Shown: positions 47,172 through 56,246, counted from the stretch's first letter. The stretch: DNA of 64,000 bases from Didemnitutus sp047777955 (GCF_047777955.1 NZ_CP180537.1:4154001-4218000); one strand, 5' to 3'. The notes: generated by a model from the sequence alone, not told the origin. Numbers and translations are program-made.

Positions 47172-48821
47172 TCACTTCGGCAGCGACGGCGCGTTGGGCA
47201 GCGGCAGGCCCGCCGCCTGCCGCGCGAACTCCAGCGCACGGGTCATGTCGCCCGCCGCCTCCGCCACCCGGCGCGCGTCGCCGAGGGCGTGCAGCTGGGC
47301 GTCGGGATTCGGCGCGGTGGACTTCACCAGCAATTCGAAGAACGGCAGCGCCTCGCGCGCGGCGCCGTGCGCGGCCACCAGCTCGGCCGCGTGCTTCAGC
47401 AGCGGCCAGTCGGCGGCGGACACCGGCGGGAGCCGTGGCACGAAGCCCAGCGCCGTCACCGCTGCGTCCGGGCGGCCGTGCGCGATCTCGTAGCGCGCCA
47501 CCGTCAGCGCCAGCGGCAGGCTCGGCCGCTCGCGCATGCCGCGCGCGAGCAGGGCGCGCGCCTCCGGGTCGAGCCCCAGCCGGTCGAGCACGGCGACCTT
47601 GCGCGCGATCACGTAGCACGCGAGCGCGGGCGGCAGCTCCGCCAGGTGCTGCATCTGTTCGTCGAGCGAGACCCGGAACGGACGGTAGAGCGGGTCGCCG
47701 ATCACGACGGTCTGCCAGCTCAGCGCCGGCGTGGCGAAATACGCCGCGTCGCCCAGCGTCCGGCCCTGCGCCAGCTCGGCCAGCAGCAGGTGCGGCCGGA
47801 TCGTGAACTCGAGGTAAGGCTCGAACACGTTGCCGAACGTCGCCGTCACGCCGTGGGCGAGGAACGGCCCGCACCAGAAATCCTTCGTCGTGCGCAGCGA
47901 GGCGGCGGACACGCTGTGGATGTGCAGCGCGATCGCGCCGGGCGGAAAGCGGAACTCCGGCCGCACGAACGGGCCGTTCGCCGTCAGGGCATACCAGCCG
48001 AAGTAGAGCACGGGGGCGTCGAAGCGGTCGGTGACGTCGAACATGCCGCTGCCGCCCTGCACGTCGCCGAAGAAGCCGAGGTCGACCAGCTGGTCGCGCG
48101 TCGCCTCGAGCCAGCGGTCGCCGCTGGCGTGCGGCCCGCCGAGGTCGACGTAGTAGCGGCCGATCAGGCCCTGCCGCTCCGCCTCCAGCGCGGAGGTGAC
48201 GAGGTGGCGTGCGGCCGCGTCGCTCGGGCCGTCGAGGCGCGCCACCTTCACCACGAGCTCGCGGCTCACCTCCGCCGCGCGGGGCGCGTTGAAGAGCGGG
48301 TTGGGCAGCGGGCCGAGGGTCGGCGGATTGTTCTGGGCCAGCAGCGTCAGCTCGGAGTCGACGCTCGCGGCCGTGGTGCGGAACTCCTTCTGCACGCGCG
48401 CCGCGGCGCGCTCGTCGAGCGTCGTGGGATCGTGGTCGATGCGCAGCGGCGTGCCGCGACAGAGGACGAGGTAGGCGAGCTTGTGCCCGGTGATGCCGGA
48501 GCGGCGGCGGCCGAGCGGATCGAGCTGTTCGGAAAGGAAACCCTCCAGCCAGCCGCGGCGGAGCAGTTCGTCCTGCAGCGGCTGCCAGACGGAGTCGACG
48601 AACGTCCGCCAGGTGATGGTCTCCTCCGCCGGCAGCGGCAGGGCGACGAGGTTGGTCGGCGGGATGCCGCGCTGGGCGGCGTAGAACCGGCCCAATGCCA
48701 CCGACTCGGGCTGGCGGGAGTTGACGAGGATGACCGTGCGCGCCGCGAGGTCGTCCGGCGCCGCGCGCGCCACCGCCACCAGGGCGAGCAGCAGCCAGAC
48801 AACGCGGCCCCGGAGGTTCAT
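47172..48821 (-). CDS. TIGR03790-family secreted protein
   Basis: A 549-residue protein with signal peptide MNLRGRVVWLLLALVAVARA. The family's N-terminal domain is clear: VILVNSRQPESVALGRFYAAQRGIP, NLVALPLPAEETITW, LAYLVLCRGTPLRI and VDSELTLLAQ. It is followed by GRYYVDLGG, PVLYFGWYA, SVSAASLRTTKDFW and VTATFGNVFEPYL. A C-terminal TPR-like helical region adds to the core. Function is unknown. ATG 48821 overlaps the crcB stop (ATGA), so the genes are translationally coupled. Confidence 0.87.
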   Translation of the reverse strand: MNLRGRVVWLLLALVAVARAAPDDLAARTVILVNSRQPESVALGRFYAAQRGIPPTNLVALPLPAEETITWRTFVDSVWQPLQDELLRRGWLEGFLSEQLDPLGRRRSGITGHKLAYLVLCRGTPLRIDHDPTTLDERAAARVQKEFRTTAASVDSELTLLAQNNPPTLGPLPNPLFNAPRAAEVSRELVVKVARLDGPSDAAARHLVTSALEAERQGLIGRYYVDLGGPHASGDRWLEATRDQLVDLGFFGDVQGGSGMFDVTDRFDAPVLYFGWYALTANGPFVRPEFRFPPGAIALHIHSVSAASLRTTKDFWCGPFLAHGVTATFGNVFEPYLEFTIRPHLLLAELAQGRTLGDAAYFATPALSWQTVVIGDPLYRPFRVSLDEQMQHLAELPPALACYVIARKVAVLDRLGLDPEARALLARGMRERPSLPLALTVARYEIAHGRPDAAVTALGFVPRLPPVSAADWPLLKHAAELVAAHGAAREALPFFELLVKSTAPNPDAQLHALGDARRVAEAAGDMTRALEFARQAAGLPLPNAPSLPK

Positions 48822-49189
48822 GCGCGGCCGAGGCGGTAGCCGAGCCAGACGGTGAGCAGGCAGAGGGCGACCGAGAGCAGGACGTTCAGCGCCGCCGCGA
48901 GCCACTGGCCGCGCAGCAGCTGGTCCAGCGTCTGCCAGCTGAAGGTGGAGAACGTGGTGAAGCCGCCGCAGAAGCCGACCACAAGCAGGCTCTGCATCCG
49001 GGCCGCCGGCGCGGGCTCGAGCGCGCCGAGGCGCGCCATCAGCCAGCCGATCAGGAGCGAGCCGGCGGCGTTGATGAGCAGCGTGCCCCAGGGGAAGCGC
49101 GTCCCGGCGAAGGCGTGGCCCGCGAGCGCGCGGAGGACGGAGCCGAGCGCGCCGCCGAGGGCGATCCAGAGCAGCGCGGCGGGCGTCAC
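48818..49189 (-). CDS. crcB: CrcB/Fluc fluoride ion channel
   Basis: A 123-residue membrane protein of four helices. Motifs: ALGGALGSVLRALAG, FPWGTLLINAAGSLLIGWLM and VGFCGGFTTFSTFSWQT, the family signature with the central Na+ site. It exports fluoride as a dual-topology dimer, so one gene suffices. GTG 49189 overlaps the nuclease gene stop by 4 bases. No fluoride riboswitch was recognised upstream of the operon. Confidence 0.92.
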   Translation of the reverse strand: MTPAALLWIALGGALGSVLRALAGHAFAGTRFPWGTLLINAAGSLLIGWLMARLGALEPAPAARMQSLLVVGFCGGFTTFSTFSWQTLDQLLRGQWLAAALNVLLSVALCLLTVWLGYRLGRA

Positions 49190-50271
49190 GACGACGGGGT
49201 TTCCACCGGCATCGGTTTCCCGGGGGCCGGCGCGGACTTGGTCTGGCGGCGGACGAGTTGCTCGCGCAGGAAGGTGTCGAGCGGGGCGGATTTCCAGGCC
49301 GTCACCCAGAGGCGGGCGAGCATCTGGCCGCCGGCGAGGAGCTGGCCCTCGAAGAAGGCGCGCGCCTCGGGCGTGACCGGCAGCTCGGGCTTGTTGCCGA
49401 GGAGGCCGGCCTTCTCGAGCTGGTAGAGCGGCTCGACCTTCGCGTGCTGCGCGAGGATGTAGTCCATCACGGCCACGAAGAGCGGATCGCGATCGTCGGC
49501 GCGCTGCGGCAGCGGCATCGGCTCCGCCACGGTGACGCGCGCCTGGAGGTCGGTGGCCTTGAGCCCGGCCTTGGCGAGGAAGCCGCCGTCGCACCAGGTG
49601 TGGATCCGCGGCCAGGTGCTGTAGCCGTTCGGGTTGGGGCCGACCCAGCCGTTGTGGTGCACGGTGGTGTGGAGCGGCTGCGCGCAGTCGGCGACGCTGT
49701 GGCCGAGCAGGCCCATGGCGTAGAGGACGTCGGCCTGGGCGTTGGCGATCTCGGAAGGCGTGCCGCCGACTTCCTGGTAGGCCTTGAGGTAGCCGAAGGC
49801 GGAGCGGAGCTTGTGGAAATTCTCGGTGATGGCCCATGGGGCGAAGCCGGGCCACTCGCTGGTGTGGCCGGCGTTCTTGGTCGGATCGACCATGGCAAAC
49901 CGCTCCGCGTGCGCGATGCGGCCGGCGGCGAACATCAGCGCGAAATCGAGGCGGAGTGAGGGCACCGTCTTCGGGTCGAGGCCGGCATCGGGCAGCTGCT
50001 CGAGGTCGAGGAAGTGGTCGGTCCAGCTCCCGCCCACCTGCTTGAGCGCGGGGTCGACGTTGCGCCAGCGGTCCGGCACGTTCGCCATGTGCAGGATGCG
50101 GTCGGTCGCGGCGGCGTCGCGGGCGAAGACGGGGAAATCGGCCGGCAGCGCGTAGAGGGCGACCTGATTGACGATGCGGTGCCCCTCGGCGTCCCAAGCC
50201 TGCGCGAGGGTGGCGGCGCCCAAGGCCCCGGCCAGGAGGGTAAGACGAAACGATGACAACATACCCGCCAT
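49186..50271 (-). CDS. S1/P1-family zinc-dependent nuclease
   Basis: A 361-residue exported protein. The signal peptide ends in AQA, so the mature protein begins with WDAEGHRIVNQ, where the N-terminal Trp and His bind zinc as in S1/P1 nucleases. Further ligands: LHMANVPDRW (Asp), WTDHFLDLE, and GHSVADCAQPLHTTVHH (His/Asp cluster). These enzymes degrade single-stranded nucleic acids or remove 3'-phosphates in the periplasm. Starts ATG 50271 or 50262. Overlaps crcB, and the amidase gene lies 120 bases upstream. Confidence 0.85.
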   Translation of the reverse strand: MAGMLSSFRLTLLAGALGAATLAQAWDAEGHRIVNQVALYALPADFPVFARDAAATDRILHMANVPDRWRNVDPALKQVGGSWTDHFLDLEQLPDAGLDPKTVPSLRLDFALMFAAGRIAHAERFAMVDPTKNAGHTSEWPGFAPWAITENFHKLRSAFGYLKAYQEVGGTPSEIANAQADVLYAMGLLGHSVADCAQPLHTTVHHNGWVGPNPNGYSTWPRIHTWCDGGFLAKAGLKATDLQARVTVAEPMPLPQRADDRDPLFVAVMDYILAQHAKVEPLYQLEKAGLLGNKPELPVTPEARAFFEGQLLAGGQMLARLWVTAWKSAPLDTFLREQLVRRQTKSAPAPGKPMPVETPSS

Positions 50272-50364
50272 TCAGCGCGCCTGCGGCAGGGAGGCCAGTC
50301 TGATTTCGACCGGGCGGGACGCGCTGCGACCAGCGGCGTCGGGCTCACGACGAAGCCGGCCGAA

Positions 50365-50384
50365 CCCGCCGACGAACCGGCGGG
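50365..50384 (-). terminator. GC-rich hairpin after amidase gene
   Basis: A 7-base-pair stem CCCGCCG / CGGCGGG with a 6-base loop, just past the amidase stop on the minus strand, followed by only TT. A weak terminator or processing site before the nuclease-crcB genes. Confidence 0.35.
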
Positions 50385-50391
50385 GCCCGCG

Positions 50392-51471
50392 TCAGTTTTT
50401 CGGCGCCGGCCGGAGCTTTTCGAGCTGGTCGCTGTAGGCGTCGATGCCGGCCACGATCGACTCGGCGATCCGCTGGCGGAACTCCGGCCGGGCGACCCGG
50501 CGCGCCTCCTCGTCGCTGGAGAGATAGGCGCACTCGACGAGCACGCCGGGAGAGCGGAGCGTGCGCAGCACGGCCCAGCGCGCGCGCTTGTAGCCGCGGT
50601 CGGGCGTCTCGACGCCACGGACCATCGCGCGATGCAGGGCGAAGCCGAGGAGCAGGTTGGCGTGGTCGTAGCGGTTGCCGGGCAGCGCGCGCGGCGTGTC
50701 GTCGTCGGGCTCCGTCGCCGCGGTCGAGAGCATGTGCTGCGGCGTGAGGGTGTAGGTCTCGACGCCCTGGATGGACTCGGGGGCGTTGTTGAAGTGGATG
50801 CTGACGAAGAGGTCGGCGAGCGCCTTGTTGGCGAAGTCGGCGCGCAGCGGCAGATCGACGCGGGGGTTGCTGGAGAAGCGCGTGTCGCCTTCGCGCGTCA
50901 TCTTCACGCGGTAGCCGCGGGCCTCGAGCAGCTTTTTCACGCGCAGCGCGACGTCGAGGGCGGCGGCCTTCTCGGTGATGCCGACGCGGCGGTTGTCGGT
51001 GCCGGGGTCGGTGCCGCCGTGGCCGGGATCGAGCACGATGAGGCGGGGCGGGCCGACCGGCAGCTGGCCGGCGAGGTCGGCCGGGCGCAGGAGCGGCAGG
51101 AGGGTCTTCTCGGCGTCGAGCTTCGTGATCCAGAGGCTGCCCGCGGAGCCGACGACCGGCTTGCCCATATGGATGCGGATGCCGTCGAGGTGGAAGTCGC
51201 GCTCGACGTCCTCGAACACGCAGCGCGGGCCGCCGGCGTCGGCCAGGGTCGCCTTCTTGCCGGCGAGGGTGAACTTCAGACCGAGCTTTTTCGCGATGAC
51301 GGCGAGGTCGAGGTATTCGTCGCCGTAAAGGCGGGCGCTCGGCCACTCGATCGTCCCGAGCACGGCGCCGGGGCGGGTCGGCGCGGCGCGGACCGGGGCG
51401 GGAGTCTGCCGGGCGCACACGCCGGCCGTCGCAGCGAGCAGCGCGAACGCGGCGGCGAGGACCCGGATCAT
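50392..51471 (-). CDS. N-acetylmuramoyl-L-alanine amidase (Amidase_3)
   Basis: A 359-residue exported cell-wall hydrolase (signal MIRVLAAAFALLAATAGVCA). An N-terminal copper-amine-oxidase-like/AMIN-type domain (about 40-155) precedes the catalytic domain with zinc ligands in LDPGHGGTDPG (His), RRVGITEKAAAL (Glu) and LFVSIHFNNAPE (His), and the catalytic Glu in GVLVECAYLSS. Cleaves peptide stems from glycan strands during cell division. Start ATG 51471, 28 bases after infC ends. Confidence 0.9.
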   Translation of the reverse strand: MIRVLAAAFALLAATAGVCARQTPAPVRAAPTRPGAVLGTIEWPSARLYGDEYLDLAVIAKKLGLKFTLAGKKATLADAGGPRCVFEDVERDFHLDGIRIHMGKPVVGSAGSLWITKLDAEKTLLPLLRPADLAGQLPVGPPRLIVLDPGHGGTDPGTDNRRVGITEKAAALDVALRVKKLLEARGYRVKMTREGDTRFSSNPRVDLPLRADFANKALADLFVSIHFNNAPESIQGVETYTLTPQHMLSTAATEPDDDTPRALPGNRYDHANLLLGFALHRAMVRGVETPDRGYKRARWAVLRTLRSPGVLVECAYLSSDEEARRVARPEFRQRIAESIVAGIDAYSDQLEKLRPAPKN

Positions 51472-51499
51472 GCTCGGCGGCGCCGTGGGGCGGCGCGCG

Positions 51500-52174
51500 T
51501 CAGGCTTCCGGCGCGGCGGCGGCGCCGTGATCGCCGCCGGCACCGGCCGGCGGCTGCGCCGGCGCGGATTCGCGGACGTGATACTTCGGCTTGCGCTTGT
51601 TCACCGGGTTGGGCGTGAGCATGACGTTGATCTGCTTGCCGTTCAGCTTCGGCGGCGCGTCCGGGTGGCCCATCGTCTCGAGCTCCTTGAGGGCGCGGTT
51701 CATGACGTCGAAGCCCATCTCGGTGTGGGCCATCTCGCGGCCGCGGAACTTGAGGCGGAGCTTCACCTTGTTGCCCTCGTCGAGGAACTCCTCGGCGTGG
51801 CGGACCTTGGTTTCGAAATCGTGCTTCTCGATGCGGACCGTGAACTCGATTTCCTTGAGCTTCGTGCCGGCCGGCTTCGAATGGGCGTGCTTCTTCTGCT
51901 CCTCGTAGATGTATTTGCCGAAGTCCATGATGCGGCACACCGGGGGGACGGCGGCGGACGCGACTTCGACGAGGTCGAGATTGAACTGCTGCGCGAGGGC
52001 GAGCGCCTTCGGCGTGTCGAGGATGCCGAGCTGGCGGCCTTCGGGGGAAATGACGCGCACCTGGGGGGATTTGATGCGCGCGTTACGCTTGATGTGAGCG
52101 TAGGGGTCGTTGTTGCGCGGAGCGCCGCGATTGTAGGGCTGGCGGGGACCGCCGGAGGAGGAAGGAAGTGCCAT
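51500..52174 (-). CDS. infC: Translation initiation factor IF-3
   Basis: A 224-residue protein with both IF-3 domains: NARIKSPQVRVISPEGRQLG (N-terminal) and KEIEFTVRIEKHDFETKVRHAEEFL (C-terminal), joined by a helix with YEEQKKHAHS. It carries an unusual extension at each end, including an Ala/Gly-rich tail PAQPPAGAGGDHGAAAAPEA. rpmI and rplT, usual neighbours, are not adjacent. Its leader has a GTTGTC/GACAAC hairpin near 52213-52236. Confidence 0.95.
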   Translation of the reverse strand: MALPSSSGGPRQPYNRGAPRNNDPYAHIKRNARIKSPQVRVISPEGRQLGILDTPKALALAQQFNLDLVEVASAAVPPVCRIMDFGKYIYEEQKKHAHSKPAGTKLKEIEFTVRIEKHDFETKVRHAEEFLDEGNKVKLRLKFRGREMAHTEMGFDVMNRALKELETMGHPDAPPKLNGKQINVMLTPNPVNKRKPKYHVRESAPAQPPAGAGGDHGAAAAPEA

Positions 52175-52280
52175 TAAGTAGGTTTGCTGAACCGAGTAGG
52201 TCGGGGCGTGTTGTTGTCGCGAAGCCGGGTGATGACAACCCCTTTTTGAGCGGGTTTCGCCCGGGGAAGGGCCGGCCGCG

Positions 52281-52657
52281 TCACACGCTGAAGCTCTCGC
52301 CGCAGGAGCAGGAAGCCTTGGCGTTGGGATTGGCGAACTTGAACCCGCCGCCCACCATCTGGTGCGAGTAATCGAGCACCGTGCCCTTGAGGTAGAGCGC
52401 CGTCTTCGGGTCCACGACCACCTGCGCGCCGGCGGTGCGCACGAGGATGTCGCCGCGCCGCGGCTCGGCGACGAAGCGGAGCTTGTAGCTCAGCCCGTTG
52501 CACCCGCCGCCGGTGATGGCGATGCGCAGGAAATCCCCTGCGATTCGCGCGCGATGAGCGCCGCGACCTTCGCGCCGGCATCGGGCGTGAGGCGGACGAG
52601 GTTCTCGTTACCTTCGCGGACGCCTTCGGGCAATGTGACTGGAGCGGCGGGGACCAC
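52281..52657 (-). CDS. A-type Fe-S carrier, ErpA/IscA-like (frameshifted)
   Basis: About 125 residues after correction. Iron-sulfur carrier that delivers clusters to apoproteins. The core reads VRLTPDAGAKVAALIARESQG, then, after the frameshift in the C-run 52535-52538, DFLRIAITGGGCNGLSY and KASCSCGESFSV, giving the three conserved cysteines (GGC and CSC). The start is set at GTG 52657 or TTG 52633. It follows pdxA by 8 bases and probably joins its operon. Confidence 0.85.
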
Positions 52658-52665
52658 GCGCAGAG

Positions 52666-53586
52666 TTATTGCCGGGCGCGGAGATTTATCAAGCGCCGGG
52701 CTGTGGCCACGGCGTTGGCGAAGCTCCGGGCGCTCGCCTTCCCCTGCCCCGCCAGCCCGAAGGCCGTGCCGTGGTCGGGGCTCGTGCGCACGAAGGGCAG
52801 GCCGAGGGTGATGTTCACGGAGTCGTCGAAATCGATGACCTTGAGCGGCGCGAGGCCCTGGTCGTGGTAGAGGGCCACCACGACGTCGAACTCGCCGCGC
52901 AGCGCGCGGGCGAAGAGCGTGTCGCCGGGCTGGCAGAGCGACAGGCCGGGAAACTCGCCGCGCAGCTTCGCCAGCGCCGGGTTGAGGAAATCGCGCTCCT
53001 CGAGCCCGAGCAGGCCGCCCTCGCCGGCGTGCGGGTTCAGGCCGCAGACGCCGATGCGCGGCGCGGCGAGGCCGTCGGCCCGGGCCAGCTGGTCGGCCGC
53101 GGCGATGGTGCGGTGCAGGAGCTGCGGACCGAGCTGCTGCGGCACCTCGACGAGCGGCACGTGCCACGTGGCGAGCGCCACGCGCAGCCGGCCGCCGCCA
53201 AAGCACATCACCGGCTCGCCGCCCCAGCGCGCGGCGAAGAACTCGGTCTGCCCGGGAAACTCGTAGCCGATGGCGGCGAGGCGCTCCTTGCTCACCGGGC
53301 CGGTGACGACGCCGGAAAATTCACCGGCCTGCGTGCCCGCCGCCGCCCGCTCCATCGCGGCCCAGGCCAGCAGCGCGCCGTCGCCATCGGGCCGGCCGGG
53401 CGTGGCGGTAAAATCCTCGAGGCCGACCGCGATCTTCGCGCCGCACGTCGGCAGGGTGTCGAGCCAGCGCGCCGGACCGATGACGGCCACGTCCGCCGCT
53501 TCGGCCGGATGCGCGGCCAGCCAGGCCGCGATGATCTCGGGGCCGACGCCCGCCGGGTCGCCGCAGGTGAATGCGAGGTGCGCCAT
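52666..53586 (-). CDS. pdxA: 4-hydroxythreonine-4-phosphate dehydrogenase
   Basis: A 306-residue enzyme of vitamin B6 synthesis. Family blocks: TCGDPAGVGPEIIA at the start, VVTGPVSKERLAAIGYEFPGQTEFFA, VCGLNPHAGEGG (zinc His), ALYHDQGLAPLKVIDFD and NITLGLPFVRTSPDHGTAF (second His). NAD-dependent. Adjacent to lpxA with 1 base between coding regions. Confidence 0.95.
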   Translation of the reverse strand: MAHLAFTCGDPAGVGPEIIAAWLAAHPAEAADVAVIGPARWLDTLPTCGAKIAVGLEDFTATPGRPDGDGALLAWAAMERAAAGTQAGEFSGVVTGPVSKERLAAIGYEFPGQTEFFAARWGGEPVMCFGGGRLRVALATWHVPLVEVPQQLGPQLLHRTIAAADQLARADGLAAPRIGVCGLNPHAGEGGLLGLEERDFLNPALAKLRGEFPGLSLCQPGDTLFARALRGEFDVVVALYHDQGLAPLKVIDFDDSVNITLGLPFVRTSPDHGTAFGLAGQGKASARSFANAVATARRLINLRARQ

Positions 53587-53587
53587 G

Positions 53588-54330
53588 TCAGTCCGCCGCC
53601 GGCTCCTCCGCGCCGTGCGCCGCGGGCCGGGCGAAGCTGCGTTTGCCGCCGGCGAAGAACTCGAGGAAGCGGCGCGCCTCGGCGCTTTGCGCGCCGCCGA
53701 GTTTCGCGGCGGCCCGCGGGCGCGGGTCGCCGCCGGCGAAGACGTGCGCGTAGCAGGCCTTGATCTCCAGGATGGTGGCGCGGGGGAAGCCGCGGCGCTT
53801 CAGGCCCACGAGATTGAAACCCGGCACCTCGTCGCGCTCGGCGACCATGAGGAAGGGGCGACGTCCTTCGTCAGGCGCGTGAGCCCGCCGACCATCACGC
53901 CTTCGCCGATGCGCACGAACTGGTGGATGCCCGCGCCGCCGCCGACAAAGGTGAAGCTGCCCACGCTGACGTGGCCCGCGAGCATGACGTTGTTCGCCAG
54001 CACGACGTCGTCCGCCACCGCGCAATCGTGCCCGACGTGCACGTTGGCCATGAGGAAGCAGCGCGCGCCGACGACGGTGTTCTTGCCGGCGTAGATCGAG
54101 CGGTTGAGCGTGCAATGCTCCCGGATGACCGTGCCGGCACCGACCACCACGCCGCTCGCAGTGGCGGGATCGAACTTCAGGTATTGCGGGTCGCCGCCGA
54201 CGACGGCGAACGGGTGCACGGTCACGCCGTCGCCGAGCACGGCGTGCTTCGTCACGATCGCGTGGGCGTGGAGGGTGCAGTTGGCGCCGAGCTGCGCGCC
54301 CGGCTCGACGATCGCGGTGGGATGGATCAC
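53588..54330 (-). CDS. lpxA: UDP-N-acetylglucosamine acyltransferase LpxA (frameshifted)
   Basis: About 247 residues after correction; first enzyme of lipid A synthesis. Left-handed beta-helix hexapeptides run from MIHPTAIVEPGAQLG through VTVHPFAVVGGDPQYLKF and REHCTLNRSIYAGKN to ANVHVGHDCAVADDVVLANN, which includes the catalytic His. The C-terminal helices follow the frameshift in the G-run 53855-53858 (FLMVAERDEVPGFNLVGLKR). The gene is essential in most Gram-negatives, so the break is almost surely an error. Confidence 0.92.
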
Positions 54331-54337
54331 GGGAAAA

Positions 54338-54970
54338 TCACTCCTTGCCCCGGCGGCTGGCGACGCGCTCGCTGAGCAGGTCGAGCTGCGGATCCTGCAG
54401 CAGGTCGTAGTTCTTCAGCACGCGGATGAGCTGCAGGGTGTCGCTCTTGCCGTAGTTGCGGTTGAGTTCCACCTTGTCGATCAGGTCGAGCAGCATGGCG
54501 CGGAACGAGATCACGGCGTCGACGCCCTTCTCCTTCAGCATCGCCACCGCCTGCGAGCGGAACGGCTCCGCGGTCGGCAGGCCGGGCAGGACGAGGATCT
54601 TCAGCAGGCCGGCGCCGTCCGGATCCTCGGTCTCGCTGGGAAAGAGGCGCGACGCCTCCTTGAGGACGCTCTGCTCGAGGAAGCGGAAAATCTCCGGCTG
54701 GTTGCGCAGCGTGCTCGGCGTGAAGCGCCCGGCGGCGTGCCAGCCCTTGATGCTGATCACCGCGCGGTGGACGAACGGCAGCTCGTTGGCGAAGAGGAAG
54801 AAGTCGGGCTTGCGCGAGCCGCGCTGCCAGGTCGGGTTGAACACGACGAGGTCGATCACTTCGTCCGCCGCGCCCTTGCGGGCGGTCAGCGCGTATTTGC
54901 GCGCCTGGCGCACGAAGAAGCCGGCTTGCTCGAAGTATTCGCGGACGATGCCCTCGTCGATGGCTGACAT
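54338..54970 (-). CDS. Conserved hypothetical protein, 210 aa
   Basis: A soluble protein with no signal peptide: MSAIDEGIVREYFEQAGFFVRQARKY, VIDLVVFNPTWQRGSRKPDFFLFA, HRAVISIKGWHAAGRFTP, LKILVLPGLPTAEPFR and GVDAVISFRAMLLDLIDKVELNRNYGKSDTLQLIRVLKNY. A beta-alpha pattern with D..K residues hints at a restriction-endonuclease-like fold, but this is only impression. It lies between aroB and lpxA, 7 bases before the latter. I believe it is conserved in Verrucomicrobiota. Confidence 0.7.
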   Translation of the reverse strand: MSAIDEGIVREYFEQAGFFVRQARKYALTARKGAADEVIDLVVFNPTWQRGSRKPDFFLFANELPFVHRAVISIKGWHAAGRFTPSTLRNQPEIFRFLEQSVLKEASRLFPSETEDPDGAGLLKILVLPGLPTAEPFRSQAVAMLKEKGVDAVISFRAMLLDLIDKVELNRNYGKSDTLQLIRVLKNYDLLQDPQLDLLSERVASRRGKE

Positions 54971-55015
54971 GGGAAGGCCAACCTAGCGCCCGGCGCGGCG
55001 AGCGCAGTCAAAAAA

Positions 55016-56158
55016 TCACCCGGCCGCGCCGACCTCGCGCCAGACCTGCTCCACCGGCGCCACCGGCACGTCGCCGCGGGTCGCGGCGCGGCCGAGCGCC
55101 GCGAGGACGACGAAGCGCAGCCGGCCGTCGCGGTTTTTCTTGTCGCGCGCCATCGCGTCGAACAAGGCCGCCATCGGCAGCGGCTCGCGCAGGCGCACAG
55201 GCAGGCCGTGGGCGGCCACGACGCGCTCCACGCGCACGACCGCCGCCTCGTCGACGAGGCCAAGCTCGCGCGACAGCCGCGCGGCGGCGGCGAGGCCGAT
55301 CGCCACCGCTTCGCCGTGCAGGTAGGAGCCGTAACCGGCGACGTTCTCGATCGCGTGGCCGAAGGTGTGGCCGAGATTCAGCAGCGCGCGGCCGCCTTCG
55401 GGCGCCGTCTCGCGCGGATCGGCCTGCACGACCTGCGCCTTGATCTCGCAGCAGCGCCGCACGGTCGCGAGCAAGTCGGGATGCGCGAGCGTGAGCGGCC
55501 GGGCCTCGAGTCGGTCGAACAGGGCCGCGTCCGCCAGCAGGCCGTATTTCACCACCTCGGCCGCCCCGGCCGCGAACTCGCGCGGCGGCAGCGTGCGCAG
55601 AAAATCCGCGCAGGCATACACCGCGCGCGGGTGATGGAACGCCCCGGCGAGGTTCTTGCCGGCCTTGAGATTCAACCCCGTCTTCCCGCCCACCGAGCTG
55701 TCGACCATCGCCAGCAGCGTCGTCGGGACTTGCACGTAGTCGATGCCCCGCAGGTAGCTCGCCGCGGCAAAGCCGGCGAGGTCGCCCACCACGCCCCCGC
55801 CGATGGCCCAGAGGACGCCGCGGCGGTCGAGGCGGTGCCGGGCGAGGAATTCCCACACCTCGGCCAGCTGCGCGACCGTCTTCGTGCCCTCTCCGGCCGG
55901 CAAGACCAGCACCGGGGCATCCGCAAATACGTCTCCCGGGGCGAGCCCCAGAACCTTGGCGACCGAGGCATCCGTCACGACCGCCGCCGCGCGCCCCGTC
56001 CAGGTCGGCTCGGCGAACGCAGCTTTCAGCGCCTCCAGCGCCGCCCCCGTGCGCAAATGGATCGGGTAGCGATGATCAGGCAGCTGGACTTCGAGGGGAG
56101 CGAGCACAGGGACCTTAGAGCGCAAACACTTGCGACGGTCAAACCGCGTTTCGGTCAT
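55016..56158 (-). CDS. aroB: 3-dehydroquinate synthase
   Basis: A 380-residue shikimate-pathway enzyme. NAD-binding and active-site blocks: VLPAGEGTKTVAQ, LWAIGGGVVGDLAGFAAASYLRG, VQVPTTLLAMVDSSVGGKTGLN, AAEVVKYGLL, ALLNLGHTFGHAIE and YLHGEAVAIG (metal His and Glu). ATG 56158 gives a roughly 25-residue N-terminal extension; translation may start later, near GTG 56113. Divergent from the siderophore receptor gene across a palindrome-rich 115-base region. Confidence 0.94.
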   Translation of the reverse strand: MTETRFDRRKCLRSKVPVLAPLEVQLPDHRYPIHLRTGAALEALKAAFAEPTWTGRAAAVVTDASVAKVLGLAPGDVFADAPVLVLPAGEGTKTVAQLAEVWEFLARHRLDRRGVLWAIGGGVVGDLAGFAAASYLRGIDYVQVPTTLLAMVDSSVGGKTGLNLKAGKNLAGAFHHPRAVYACADFLRTLPPREFAAGAAEVVKYGLLADAALFDRLEARPLTLAHPDLLATVRRCCEIKAQVVQADPRETAPEGGRALLNLGHTFGHAIENVAGYGSYLHGEAVAIGLAAAARLSRELGLVDEAAVVRVERVVAAHGLPVRLREPLPMAALFDAMARDKKNRDGRLRFVVLAALGRAATRGDVPVAPVEQVWREVGAAG

Positions 56159-56185
56159 GCGCGTTTTATGCGGTTTTTCGGTCAT

Positions 56186-56223
56186 TTTGAGACAAATTCT
56201 CAAATCTCACTTGACGTGAGATT
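56186..56223. promoter_or_regulatory. Overlapping palindromes: candidate Fur-family operator of the siderophore receptor
   Basis: TTTGAGA-N5-TCTCAAA (56186-56204) overlaps AATCTCAC-TTGAC-GTGAGATT (56203-56223), both perfect. The second palindrome's centre holds TTGAC, a possible -35 element, so a bound repressor would cover the promoter. A third half-site TCTCAA lies at 56249-56254. TCTCACTTGA is shared with the fur-suf leader. Confidence 0.6.
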
Positions 56224-56246
56224 GGGTCGCATGTGCAGTGCGACCC
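56224..56246 (+). promoter_or_regulatory. Leader hairpin before the siderophore receptor gene
   Basis: Perfect 7-base-pair stem GGGTCGC / GCGACCC with a 9-base loop, abutting the operator palindrome and ending 27 bases before the receptor ATG. It would be in the 5' untranslated region if transcription starts near 56220. Confidence 0.5.

Noticed and set aside
50272..50391. Fluoride riboswitch upstream of the nuclease-crcB genes
   Set aside because: The crcB-motif core was not found on the minus strand of this gap.
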